Assembly (NCBI RefSeq): GCF_006716865.1
Contig: NZ_VFPT01000006.1
Span: 119,592 to 183,591 of the forward strand
Reading direction: 5' to 3'
DNA length: 64,000 bases
From: Roseinatronobacter monicus
GTDB taxonomy: Bacteria > Pseudomonadota > Alphaproteobacteria > Rhodobacterales > Rhodobacteraceae
Made by a program: the position numbers and the translations under genes. Positions 18,803-26,453 of the stretch are shown here, piece after piece. The notes beneath the pieces were generated by a model. That model had not been told where the DNA came from and ran no database searches. It saw nothing but the letters and a program-made list of their open reading frames with translations. Each line of letters begins with the position of its first letter. Position 1 is the stretch's first letter.

Positions 18803-18966
18803 TAGTCTATTACAACGCCGAACGACCGCACTCGACCCATGGCATCTTGACCCCCGACGAGGCCTATGCGAGCAAAACAGAACCTATGAGAATGGCAGCC
18901 TGAAATGAAACCCTGATCCACCTTAAATGGGCTCCAAAGTGGTCGAAGAACGTAACCGCCCGATTT

Positions 18967-19263
18967 CTACCGCGGCCATTTATCCTTGACGCGTGCGATT
19001 ATTTCGGGGTCATCGACGAAGTCTTCGAGGAATGCATGCCATGTATCCTGTGATATGCGCGCATCGCTGAGCATGTCTTTGAGCTCTTCGATACCATCGT
19101 CGGTTAAGGTCGTGATGGATTCGTCCGCTCCAGTGTGGACGCTGACGATCGCACCATAACTGAGGTTGTCATCATTCCAAATGACAGCCTCCAACATCTC
19201 GAGGTCCTCGCCGAGCATTTCCGCGACATATTCGAGGGTGCAGAGATTAGTCACGGTGGTCAT
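18967..19263 (-). CDS. IS66 passenger gene, 98-aa acidic protein (copy 1)
   Basis: An acidic, helical protein (MTTVTNLCTLEYVAEMLGED...) encoded between tnpC and the end of the element. It is present in all three IS66 copies in the window, so it belongs to the element. I do not recognise its family. It begins 9 bases after the tnpC stop, so it is probably co-translated. A role in transposition control or a host-directed role are both possible. Confidence 0.75.
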   Translation of the reverse strand: MTTVTNLCTLEYVAEMLGEDLEMLEAVIWNDDNLSYGAIVSVHTGADESITTLTDDGIEELKDMLSDARISQDTWHAFLEDFVDDPEIIARVKDKWPR

Positions 19264-19272
19264 CCTGCGGCT

Positions 19273-20886
19273 TCAGGTTTTTGGCTTCCAGTTCCAGGGC
19301 AGCAGTTCCCCAAGGCGGGGGTTCATATGATCATGGATGCGATCCAGAACATCTGCCAGATAGGCTTGTGGATCAAGACCGCTCATCTTTGCTGACTCGA
19401 TAATGGTCATGGCACGCGCAAGAGTTTCGCCCCCAGCATCTGAGCCTGCGAATAACCAGTTCCGTCTCCCGACTCCGATCGGCCTGAGCGCCCGCTCAGC
19501 AGCATTGTTATCGATGGCCACGCGCCCGTCATCGAGAAACAGCGTAAGTGCCTTCCAGCGGCTCAGCCCATACCGGAACGCTTTGGCCAGATCGCTTTTG
19601 CCGGGGATGCGTGTTAATTGCTGCTCTGCCCAGACCCGGAAGGCCTCGACCTTGGGTTTGGTTTTTTCCTGGCGCACTGCTTTGCGTATGTCTGCGGGCT
19701 GACCGTTGATCTGGCGCTCGATATCATAAAGCGCGCCGATCCGGTCGAGCGCTTCGCGCGCGATTTCAGATTTCGTCACAATCCAAACATCATGGAAGTC
19801 GCGCCTCAGGTGGGCCCAACATGCAGCCTCTCGGAACTGGCTCTTGCCGTTGAGATCAGGAGCATAGAGCTTGGTATACCCTTTGTAGCCATCGGCCTGC
19901 AAAATGCCGCTGGATTTGGCGAGGTGGGTCAGGACATGCTCTTCTTTCCAGTCAGGGGCGAACTGGTAGACAGCCCCCGGCGGGGCTCCTCCCGCCCAAG
20001 GGCGCTGGTCGCGAACATAGGCCCACAGGCGGCCTTTTTTCACACCTTTTCCAAGCCCTCTGTCTCGTCGACTTCGATCAAGGACCCGGATAGGTGTATC
20101 ATCTGCATGTAGCAGATCGCTGGCCATGATTGCGTCCTCGATCATCTTGATCAGTGGCGCCAGTGCTTTCATTGCCCCGCCGCACCAGTCGGCCATCGTT
20201 GTATCGGAAATATCTGCTCCCATCCGGGCGAAGATTTCATTGAGGCGATACAAAGTCAGCTGATCATCGTATTTCGAGACCAGGATGAATGCCAACAGGT
20301 TTGGGCCCGCCATGCTGCGCGGGATTGGTCTGCTGGGGGCGGGTGGCTGAACGATCTTCTCGCAGCACCGGCAAGATTTCTTGATGCGCGCGATTTCGAT
20401 GATTTTCATCTGCGCTGCGATCATATCAAGCAACTCGCTGACATCCTCACCTACCACCCGCAGATTGCCACCGCAGTCGGGGCATGTGTCACCAGGATCA
20501 AGCTCACGGCGTTCGCGGGGGGTATCAGGCGACACTTTAGGACGACGGCGTTGCTTCTTTTCTGGCGCATCTGCTGTGGTATTACGCGCGTCTGCGTCCG
20601 TGTCAGCGTCCTCACTCTCATCTGGCGACGTGTCTTGTGCCTCGGCAACAGCGACATTCAGGTCTTCCAGCGCGAGTTCCAATTGTTCGATCTCACGCTC
20701 GATCTTTTCCGAGCTGGAACCGAACTTCTGTTTCTTCAGTTTGGCAATCCGGATGCGCAGGGCTTGAACGAGCAAGTCATGCGCGCGCAAGGTGGCCAGG
20801 ATTTTCTGGTTCTCTGCCTGCAAAGAGGTGATCATCACCTTCAGAGCGGCCGGATCGTTGGGGAGAGAAATCGCTGCTTGGGACAT
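19273..20886 (-). CDS. tnpC: IS66-family transposase TnpC (copy 1)
   Basis: 537 aa. An N-terminal coiled coil (ALKVMITSLQAENQKIL) is followed by a zinc-finger motif (CPDCGGNL and CRCCEK), then the DDE domain with LHADDTPIRVLD, ADGYKGY and NNAAERALRPIG. The C-terminal IS66_C motif LLPWNWKP is present. Intact. Confidence 0.95.
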   Translation of the reverse strand: MSQAAISLPNDPAALKVMITSLQAENQKILATLRAHDLLVQALRIRIAKLKKQKFGSSSEKIEREIEQLELALEDLNVAVAEAQDTSPDESEDADTDADARNTTADAPEKKQRRRPKVSPDTPRERRELDPGDTCPDCGGNLRVVGEDVSELLDMIAAQMKIIEIARIKKSCRCCEKIVQPPAPSRPIPRSMAGPNLLAFILVSKYDDQLTLYRLNEIFARMGADISDTTMADWCGGAMKALAPLIKMIEDAIMASDLLHADDTPIRVLDRSRRDRGLGKGVKKGRLWAYVRDQRPWAGGAPPGAVYQFAPDWKEEHVLTHLAKSSGILQADGYKGYTKLYAPDLNGKSQFREAACWAHLRRDFHDVWIVTKSEIAREALDRIGALYDIERQINGQPADIRKAVRQEKTKPKVEAFRVWAEQQLTRIPGKSDLAKAFRYGLSRWKALTLFLDDGRVAIDNNAAERALRPIGVGRRNWLFAGSDAGGETLARAMTIIESAKMSGLDPQAYLADVLDRIHDHMNPRLGELLPWNWKPKT

Positions 20887-20949
20887 GGAAATTTATACCA
20901 TATCCCAAGCCTTATATCCACTAAAAACAAGCAATTACAGCAAGATAAA

Positions 20950-21297
20950 TCATCCGACACGGGCTGGCGGCGCGCCCCAATCCGGCCTTCGCCACTCCAT
21001 TCCTTCCCACAGCATGGCCAGCTGCGCAGAGGTCAAACGCGCGCTTCCGTCAGAGGCCGAAGGCCATGGGAAACGCCCCTTCGAGAGAACTTTATAATAC
21101 AGACAAAATCCCTGTCCGTCCCAAAACAGCAGCTTTATCCTATCTCCCCGACGCCCACGGAATGCAAAGACTGCGCCGCTCGCAGGGCGCTGGCGTAGCA
21201 CATCCTGTGCAATCGCCGACAGGCCGGCAATCCCCTTACGCATATCAGTGTAGCCGCAAGCCAGATAGACCCTAACCCCAGTGCCCGGACCAATCAT
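20950..21297 (-). CDS. tnpB: IS66-family accessory protein TnpB (copy 1)
   Basis: 115 aa matching the IS66 Orf2 family (VYLACGYTDMRKGIAGLSAI, FAFRGRRGDRIKLLFWDGQG). Required with TnpA and TnpC for transposition. The start overlaps the tnpA stop (ATGA). Confidence 0.95.
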   Translation of the reverse strand: MIGPGTGVRVYLACGYTDMRKGIAGLSAIAQDVLRQRPASGAVFAFRGRRGDRIKLLFWDGQGFCLYYKVLSKGRFPWPSASDGSARLTSAQLAMLWEGMEWRRPDWGAPPARVG

Positions 21298-21683
21298 GCC
21301 GCTTCCACCGCCTTTATCAGCCGGGTCAAGGCAGACGCATCGACATCTGTATCAATGCGCAAACTCCGGCCATTGCGCAGAACAACCTCAACCCGCCCGT
21401 CTTGCTCATCACTAACCGCACAAGGTCTCGATGCCTCAGGGTCCATTTCCAAAAACTCGACCGGCAAAAACACCGTTTCAGGGTCGTATGGCAAAAGGCC
21501 CTTCCTCTTCAGATCGTATCGCCAGCTATAGATCTGCTGCCGCGTCACATCATGACGCTGGGCAATCTGGGTCACTGTCGCCCCACCGACTCCAACTGAC
21601 CGTACGATTGCCACCTTCTCCTCATCACTCCAACGTCGCCGCCGTTCAGCCCCAAGTATTTCTCCGCGCATCAATGCCTCCAA
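21294..21683 (-). CDS. tnpA: IS66-family TnpA, HTH protein (copy 1)
   Basis: 129 aa with a transposase-type HTH (WSDEEKVAIVRSVG...VTQIAQRHDVTRQQIYSWRYDL). First gene of the IS66 operon. Confidence 0.93.
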   Translation of the reverse strand: MEALMRGEILGAERRRRWSDEEKVAIVRSVGVGGATVTQIAQRHDVTRQQIYSWRYDLKRKGLLPYDPETVFLPVEFLEMDPEASRPCAVSDEQDGRVEVVLRNGRSLRIDTDVDASALTRLIKAVEAA

Positions 21684-21790
21684 TAAGGGACGTCGTTAAC
21701 GACGTCGTTAAAGACATCTCATAACATCGCGAAGCGCCCAGAAGCAGGCGGTTCAAATCGGGTGGTTACCGAAGAACTAGGACCACCTCT

Positions 21791-22513
21791 CGTCGCCAGA
21801 TGAGAGTGAGGACGCTGACGCGCGTAATACCACAGCAGATGCGCCAGAAAAGAAGCAACGCCGTCGTCCTAAAGTGTCGCCTGATACCCCCCGCGAACGC
21901 CGTGAGCTTGATCCTGGTGACACATGCCCCGACTGCGGTGGCAATCTGCGGGTGGTAGGTGAGGATGTCAGCGAGTTGCTTGATATGATCGCAGCGCAGA
22001 TGAAAATCATCGAAATCGCGCGCATCAAGAAATCTTGCCGGTGCTGCGAGAAGATCGTTCAGCCGCCCGCCCCCAGCAGACCAATCCCGCGCAGCATGGC
22101 GGGCCCAAACCTGTTGGCATTCATCCTGGTCTCGAAATACGATGATCAGCTGACTTTGTATCGCCTCAATGAAATCTTCGCCCGGATGGGAGCAGATATT
22201 TCCGATACAACGATGGCCGACTGGTGCGGCGGGGCAATGAAAGCACTGGCGCCACTGATCAAGATGATCGAGGACGCAATCATGGCCAGTGATCTGCTAC
22301 ATGCAGATGATACACCTATCCGGGTCCTTGATCGAAGTCGACGAGACAGAGGGCTTGGAAAAGGTGTGAAAAAAGGCCGCCTGTGGGCCTATGTTCGCGA
22401 CCAGCGCCCTTGGGCGGGAGGAGCCCCGCCGGGGGCTGTCTACCAGTTCGCCCCTGACTGGAAAGAAGAGCATGTCCTGACCCACCTCGCCAAATCCAGC
22501 GGCATTTTGCAGG
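21791..22513 (+). pseudogene. tnpC internal fragment
   Basis: In-frame internal part of IS66 TnpC, from the Ser-Pro-Asp-rich linker to GILQ. It breaks at the ADGYKGY motif and therefore lacks the second and third catalytic residues. Confidence 0.85.
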
Positions 22514-22514
22514 G

Positions 22515-23187
22515 CGGGGTCGTAAAAGCACGCCTTGGTGACCCCTGCCTTCAAATTGTCCGAGACGATCTGGGCGGTCACACCACCGAAGAAATCCAAA
22601 GCGCGGACATGGCTTGCGATCCAATCCGGTAGGGATTGCGTCCAGGTCGCCTCGACAAATGTATAGTTCGATGCTCCCAGAACAGCGACAAACACCTGTG
22701 CCGTGCGCACCTCCCCGGTCTCAGGGTCAATCACATCGATCGTATGGCCGGCATAATCGACGAACAGGCGCTCACCTGCAGGATGACGCTGTCGCATCAC
22801 CGGCGACAGCTTGCCTTCCCATCGCGTGTAAAGTTCGCAAAACCGGGAGTATCCATACCCATCAGGATGATCAGCGCGATATTCTTCCCACAACAGCATC
22901 AACGTCACGCCCTTGCGGCGCAACTCGCGGTGAATGCAGGGCCAGTTAGGCTCGGTCGCGCGGTTCGCAATATCACGCGCCGTGCGTGGGTAAATCAGGC
23001 GCTCAAGGTCGGTGTCAGACATCTCTGGTGGTAGCGGCCAGCTCAGATCAACCTCGGCAGCGCGATCCAGATAGGCCTTAACCGTTGTCCGCCCAATCGT
23101 CAGGCTGACACCAATTTTACGGGTCGAAAGACCCTCGGCTGATAGCCGCAAAACATCTCGTATCTTCCGCATTGGCAATCTCTTCAT
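22515..23187 (-). pseudogene. istA: istA 5' fragment with divergent DNA-binding segment
   Basis: The first ~24 residues match the intact IstA, residues ~25-85 diverge (STRKIGVSLTIGRTTVKAYL against [20 protein letters not shown]), and from [10 protein letters not shown] onward the sequence is nearly identical again. The frame ends in tnpC sequence read backwards, so it cannot make a transposase. Confidence 0.85.
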
Positions 23188-23352
23188 CGGGCTTCCTTCC
23201 AGACTAAAAAGCCAGACGGTAGCCAGTTACAGATTGCCTCGCAGCATCACATCACAGGGTGGCCGGATGCTCCGGAATCAGTGGCCGGATAAAATCGGAA
23301 TGGGTGGCCGGATACTTTCGGAATCACTGGCCGGATGACCCCGGAATACGCA
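22515..23352 (-). mobile_element. Truncated, chimeric IS21 copy
   Basis: The right side ends with the IS21 terminus GGAATACGCA at 23352, abutting tnpC sequence CCGCTGGAAGG. The left side stops inside istA. The terminal repeats have the core ATCCGGCCA, whereas the intact copy has (G/C)CGCCCA. The insertion was followed by a deletion that removed istB, most of istA and part of tnpC. Confidence 0.85.
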
Positions 23353-23641
23353 CCGCTGGAAGGCACTTACGCTGTTTCTCGATGACGGGCGCGTGGCCAT
23401 CGATAACAATGCTGCTGAGCGGGCGCTCAGGCCGATCGGAGTCGGGAGACGGAACTGGTTATTCGCAGGCTCAGATGCTGGGGGCGAAACTCTTGCGCGT
23501 GCCATGACCATTATCGAGTCAGCAAAGATGAGCGGTCTTGATCCACAAGCCTATCTGGCAGATGTTCTGGATCGCATCCATGATCATATGAACCCCCGCC
23601 TTGGGGAACTGTTGCCCTGGAACTGGAAGCCAAAAACCTGA
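23353..23641 (+). pseudogene. tnpC 3' fragment
   Basis: The C-terminal ~95 codons of IS66 TnpC (LTLFLDDGRVAIDNNAAERAL...WNWKPKT) in the original frame, following the IS21 terminus. Confidence 0.85.
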
Positions 23642-23650
23642 AGCCGCAGG

Positions 23651-23947
23651 ATGACCACCGTGACTAATCTCTGCACCCTCGAATATGTCGCGGAAATGCT
23701 CGGCGAGGACCTCGAGATGTTGGAGGCTGTCATTTGGAATGATGACAACCTCAGTTATGGTGCGATCGTCAGCGTCCACACTGGAGCGGACGAATCCATC
23801 ACGACCTTAACCGACGATGGTATCGAAGAGCTCAAAGACATGCTCAGCGATGCGCGCATATCACAGGATACATGGCATGCATTCCTCGAAGACTTCGTCG
23901 ATGACCCCGAAATAATCGCACGCGTCAAGGATAAATGGCCGCGGTAG
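23651..23947 (+). CDS. IS66 passenger gene, 98 aa (relic copy)
   Basis: Same 98-aa protein as in the two complete IS66 elements, still intact although the surrounding element is dead. Preservation in a relic may only reflect recent decay. Confidence 0.65.
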   Translation: MTTVTNLCTLEYVAEMLGEDLEMLEAVIWNDDNLSYGAIVSVHTGADESITTLTDDGIEELKDMLSDARISQDTWHAFLEDFVDDPEIIARVKDKWPR

Positions 23948-23962
23948 AAATCGGGCGGTTAC

Positions 23963-24289
23963 ATAATTCGCCAAAAAATGTACTACATGAAATCAGTCGG
24001 CATGCGTGGCTAACCCATTGAATTATCTATCGCCACATCACATCAAACAGAAAAATTTAACCCGCAAGTGTCGAAGTTGGGGACGCCGGACGCTTACCGG
24101 CAGAGCAGCGACGCCGGACGCTTACGACAGAGTCGGCTTTCTCCACCAAATCAGGCCGCGCCGAGCCTCTTTGTGAAACATCACGCGCGCGACAAGGCAC
24201 GCGAGAACCTCCGTCTGAGTAACCTTCCGATGGTCAGGTAGCCTGACTGTAAGTGCCTACGATCCAGGTCGATAAAGAACTCCGCACGA
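23963..24289. other. Gene-free stretch between IS66 relic and the sspH tail
   Basis: No coding sequence seen. It holds two direct copies of CGACGCCGGACGCTTAC near 24090-24130 and a palindrome GTCAGG-TAG-CCTGAC near 24234. The latter could act as a terminator for the ssp operon reading leftward, but no U-tract is evident. Confidence 0.5.
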
Positions 24290-24356
24290 CTACACCGCGC
24301 GGATTACCTGACTGTGCTGCGGCCTAAACACTTCAAACTTTGAGTTGCACCTGCTA
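24290..24356 (-). pseudogene. Separated 3' end of the PLD nuclease gene (sspH)
   Basis: Removing IS630 copy 2 and one TA joins this segment in frame to the PLD gene: ...LFDWA is followed by SRCNSKFEVF...QVIRAV and a TAG at 24290-24292. The native protein would have 307 residues. The segment is now separated from its gene by 1238 bp. Confidence 0.85.
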
Positions 24357-25594
24357 GTCCTGCGATTCACTCGATTTGCGGATAAAGCCGGATAAGCTTT
24401 GTGCGCGCGTCTTGAGTTGTGAACTGCCAGTTGGTTTTGGCGCGTTGGGAGTTGCGATTTGTTGTCCATGCATCGACTTCGGCCTTCAGCATAGTTTTGT
24501 CCGGGATGCGCCGGGCCAGACATTGGCGAGCGAGGACGCTGAGTTCACATTCAGCGATGTTGAGCCAAGACCCATGTTTTGGCGTGTAGTGCCATTCGAA
24601 CCGTTGTGCGATGCGGCGCGCTTGGGCAGGCGGGAAAGCCTCGTACAGCGATGCAGGGTTGTGGGTGTTCAGATTATCCTGCACGAGATCGATCTTTTCG
24701 GCATAGGGAAAGTGGAGATCAGCCAGATCGCGCAGGATATGGGCATAATCGATGGCAGTGCGTCGATCGCGTATCTCGACGTGGCGCCAGCCCTCCAGAG
24801 GAGCGAATAACATGAACAGGCTGGCGACACCTGCGCGTTCATATTCGTAGTCATGGCGCGCCTCGCGCCCTGGCTGCATGGGAATGGGTGTGCGGGTCTC
24901 ACGGGTCAATTGTTTGCTGGTCTCGTCCAGACAAACCAGCGGACGGTTTTGATCGTGTGGACGGGTGTAGACGTCCAGCACATTCTCCATGGCCGCCACG
25001 AAACCAGCGTTGGCTTTGGGTGGGATTACCCAGTACCGGTTCCGGTGCGGTTTGAGCGCGTTTTTTTAAGCGTGCGTTGGATTGTGGTATCACTGGCCTG
25101 CTCAACAATGCCCAGTTCGACAACCCGCTTTTCCAACAACCTGAGTGTCCAGTGCGTATATCCTTCGGGTGGTTCGGAACAGGCAAGCGCGATCAGCTTG
25201 GCCTCGGCTTGCCCATCGAAGATCCGAGGTTGTGAAAGCGACGCTGGAACTTTGCGCGCTAAAGTCGCCTCAAGCCCTTCCTCCACAAGTTGGCGCCGGG
25301 TGCGGAAAACAGTCGAGAGACTGGTCTCTAATGCCTCGGCAATGCGCGCATCTTCCCATCCCGGGCCATCAGAGGACACATCCGCCTTCAGCAAAATCCG
25401 CGCCTTCAGCAGTCTGTAGGCGGCTTGCCGACCCGTTCTGATCATCCCTTCAAGGTGTTCACGCTCCTCTGTCGTCAGTCGAACTACATACTTCGGCTTG
25501 CACCCTCTTGTCATCATCTCACCCCCAGAAAGCTGCTACGCTCCACAGAGATTCAGAAAAAATCAAAGCTGTCAAATACCCCGAAGCGAGGCAC
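24357..25594 (-). mobile_element. IS630-family element, copy 2, inserted in the PLD gene
   Basis: 1238 bp with flanking TA (24355-24356, 25595-25596). Sequence and length match copy 1. The insertion lies 21 codons before the stop of the PLD nuclease gene of the ssp locus. Confidence 0.92.
24367..25517 (-). CDS. IS630 transposase, two frames joined at an A7 run (copy 2)
   Basis: Same structure as copy 1: HTH frame 25517-25026 and DDE frame reading to 24367, meeting at AAAAAAA near 25062. Confidence 0.85.
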
Positions 25595-26453
25595 TAGCCC
25601 AATCGAACAGGTTTACCACGCCCTCCTTGATGCTCTTCCGATATGGCATAGGATCGTCAAGGAGTTGGTTGTGGAACAAAGATGTGACCTTCCCAAACGA
25701 TAGCTCACCGTAGTCATGCAATTGTGTTTCCAGCCAAAAACAGACTTTCGACGACATAAAGCCGTTCAACAGTTCATCTTCGTCCGCGTCCTTAGTGCTT
25801 CGCAAACAATCGAGATCATGCTCTATTGCCGACGGTTCAGCAGACTGCGTCAATATTTGGTCTAAACTACACATTGGAAGATCATGGAACCAGACTCCAA
25901 TGGGTTGGGGGTGAAGTTTTTCAGATATGTTTTGAGGCCATTCATTCGGGTTGGCGCTCTTCTCACGTTCTACGCTAGCCAAGAAATCAGCCATCAATTC
26001 GACCGTATCTCGATCTAGCCAGTTTACAGATCCGAGGTAGTCACGAACTTTGGTCTTTTCTGTGTGACCATATTCGAACCCAGTTCCAAACTCATCGTTC
26101 TCCAAATGTGAAAGGGACATTCCCTTTGATGTCAGATTTGCGCTTCCAATGAAGATCTTGGAATCCACGATGTAGACTTTTCCATGGAGGTTCCGCGATA
26201 TCCCGAATGGAATATTAGCCTCCTCACAGAGGTAGAAGCACTCCAAGTCCGAAGCTCCAGCCGCCAAATCTGACGGCTGCCAACGAGATACGATCTTAAG
26301 GTTACTAGTTCTACTTGTTTCAATAAGCCACTTGAGCGCCTCGAGCTTAACAAATGCGCTAAGAACTATTACCTCTTGCTCCGCTGAAGACAAAGCATCC
26401 TCAAGTTCTCGTCTAAAAGCACCCGTTTCTAAGAGAAGCATTCTAGTTGTCAA
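25572..26453 (-). CDS. sspH: PLD-family nuclease of the phosphorothioation effector module (SspH position), C terminus altered
   Basis: 293 aa as it stands. It has one HKD phosphodiesterase motif (LHGKVYIVDSKIFIGSAN, His90, Lys92, Asp97), so it probably acts as a dimer or with a second degenerate half. An N-terminal strand-helix region (VIVLSAFVKLEALKWLI) is typical of PLD-like restriction nucleases. It overlaps the GHKL gene by 11 bases. IS630 replaces the last 21 native residues with SASLRGI, so the catalytic part survives. By gene order it corresponds to SspH, the nicking component of SspFGH; the letter assignment is inferred from order. Confidence 0.75.
   Translation of the reverse strand: MTTRMLLLETGAFRRELEDALSSAEQEVIVLSAFVKLEALKWLIETSRTSNLKIVSRWQPSDLAAGASDLECFYLCEEANIPFGISRNLHGKVYIVDSKIFIGSANLTSKGMSLSHLENDEFGTGFEYGHTEKTKVRDYLGSVNWLDRDTVELMADFLASVEREKSANPNEWPQNISEKLHPQPIGVWFHDLPMCSLDQILTQSAEPSAIEHDLDCLRSTKDADEDELLNGFMSSKVCFWLETQLHDYGELSFGKVTSLFHNQLLDDPMPYRKSIKEGVVNLFDWASASLRGI

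Larger units (their letters stand above)
16833..18903 (+). pseudogene. IS3-family transposase OrfB, disrupted by IS630
   Basis: The rve/DDE domain is visible: WCADITY, FNTDQGSQF and NRMIERLWRSLKYE. The frame is broken at codon 244 (GIGKWL) by IS630. If one TA is kept at the junction (17563-17564 joined to 18805), the frame continues VYYNAERPHSTHGILTPDE...RMAA and stops at 18903, restoring a 276-aa OrfB. It is therefore a clean single-insertion knockout. Confidence 0.88.
16485..18936 (+). mobile_element. IS3-family element, interrupted by IS630
   Basis: Two overlapping transposase frames, a DDE orfB, and imperfect inverted ends (left GGACCAGTTGTTAAGGTGGAT, right ATCCACCTTAAATGGGCTCC) mark an element of about 1.2 kb. 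A 1238-bp IS630 copy sits at a TA in orfB and raises the total to about 2.45 kb. No target duplication is apparent, and the left side cuts mcrC, so flanking DNA was probably lost. End coordinates are accurate to a few bases. Confidence 0.8.
18952..21769 (-). mobile_element. IS66-family element, copy 1, with 8-bp target duplication
   Basis: 2818 bp with ends GTAACCGCCCGATTT / AAATCGGGTGGTTAC and flanking CGAAGAAC on both sides (18944-18951, 21770-21777). It carries tnpA, tnpB, tnpC and a 98-aa passenger gene, all intact. Copy 2 at 30062-32879 is the same length in the opposite orientation. Confidence 0.95.
21791..23962 (+). mobile_element. IS66 relic (third copy) carrying an IS21 fragment
   Basis: The relic starts inside tnpC, lacks tnpA, tnpB and the tnpC 5' end, has a 12-bp deletion at about 21811 (loss of one Asp-Ala-type repeat), and keeps the right terminus ATCGGGCGGTTAC at 23962. 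The middle of tnpC is replaced by a truncated IS21 copy (22515-23352). A few point differences separate it from the intact copies. Confidence 0.85.

Noticed and set aside
20551..21198. 215-aa plus-strand frame inside IS66
   Set aside because: Antisense to tnpC and tnpB.
17565..25594. Composite transposon formed by the two IS630 copies
   Set aside because: The TA duplications are uninformative, each copy interrupts a different gene that rejoins cleanly, and so independent insertions explain the data.
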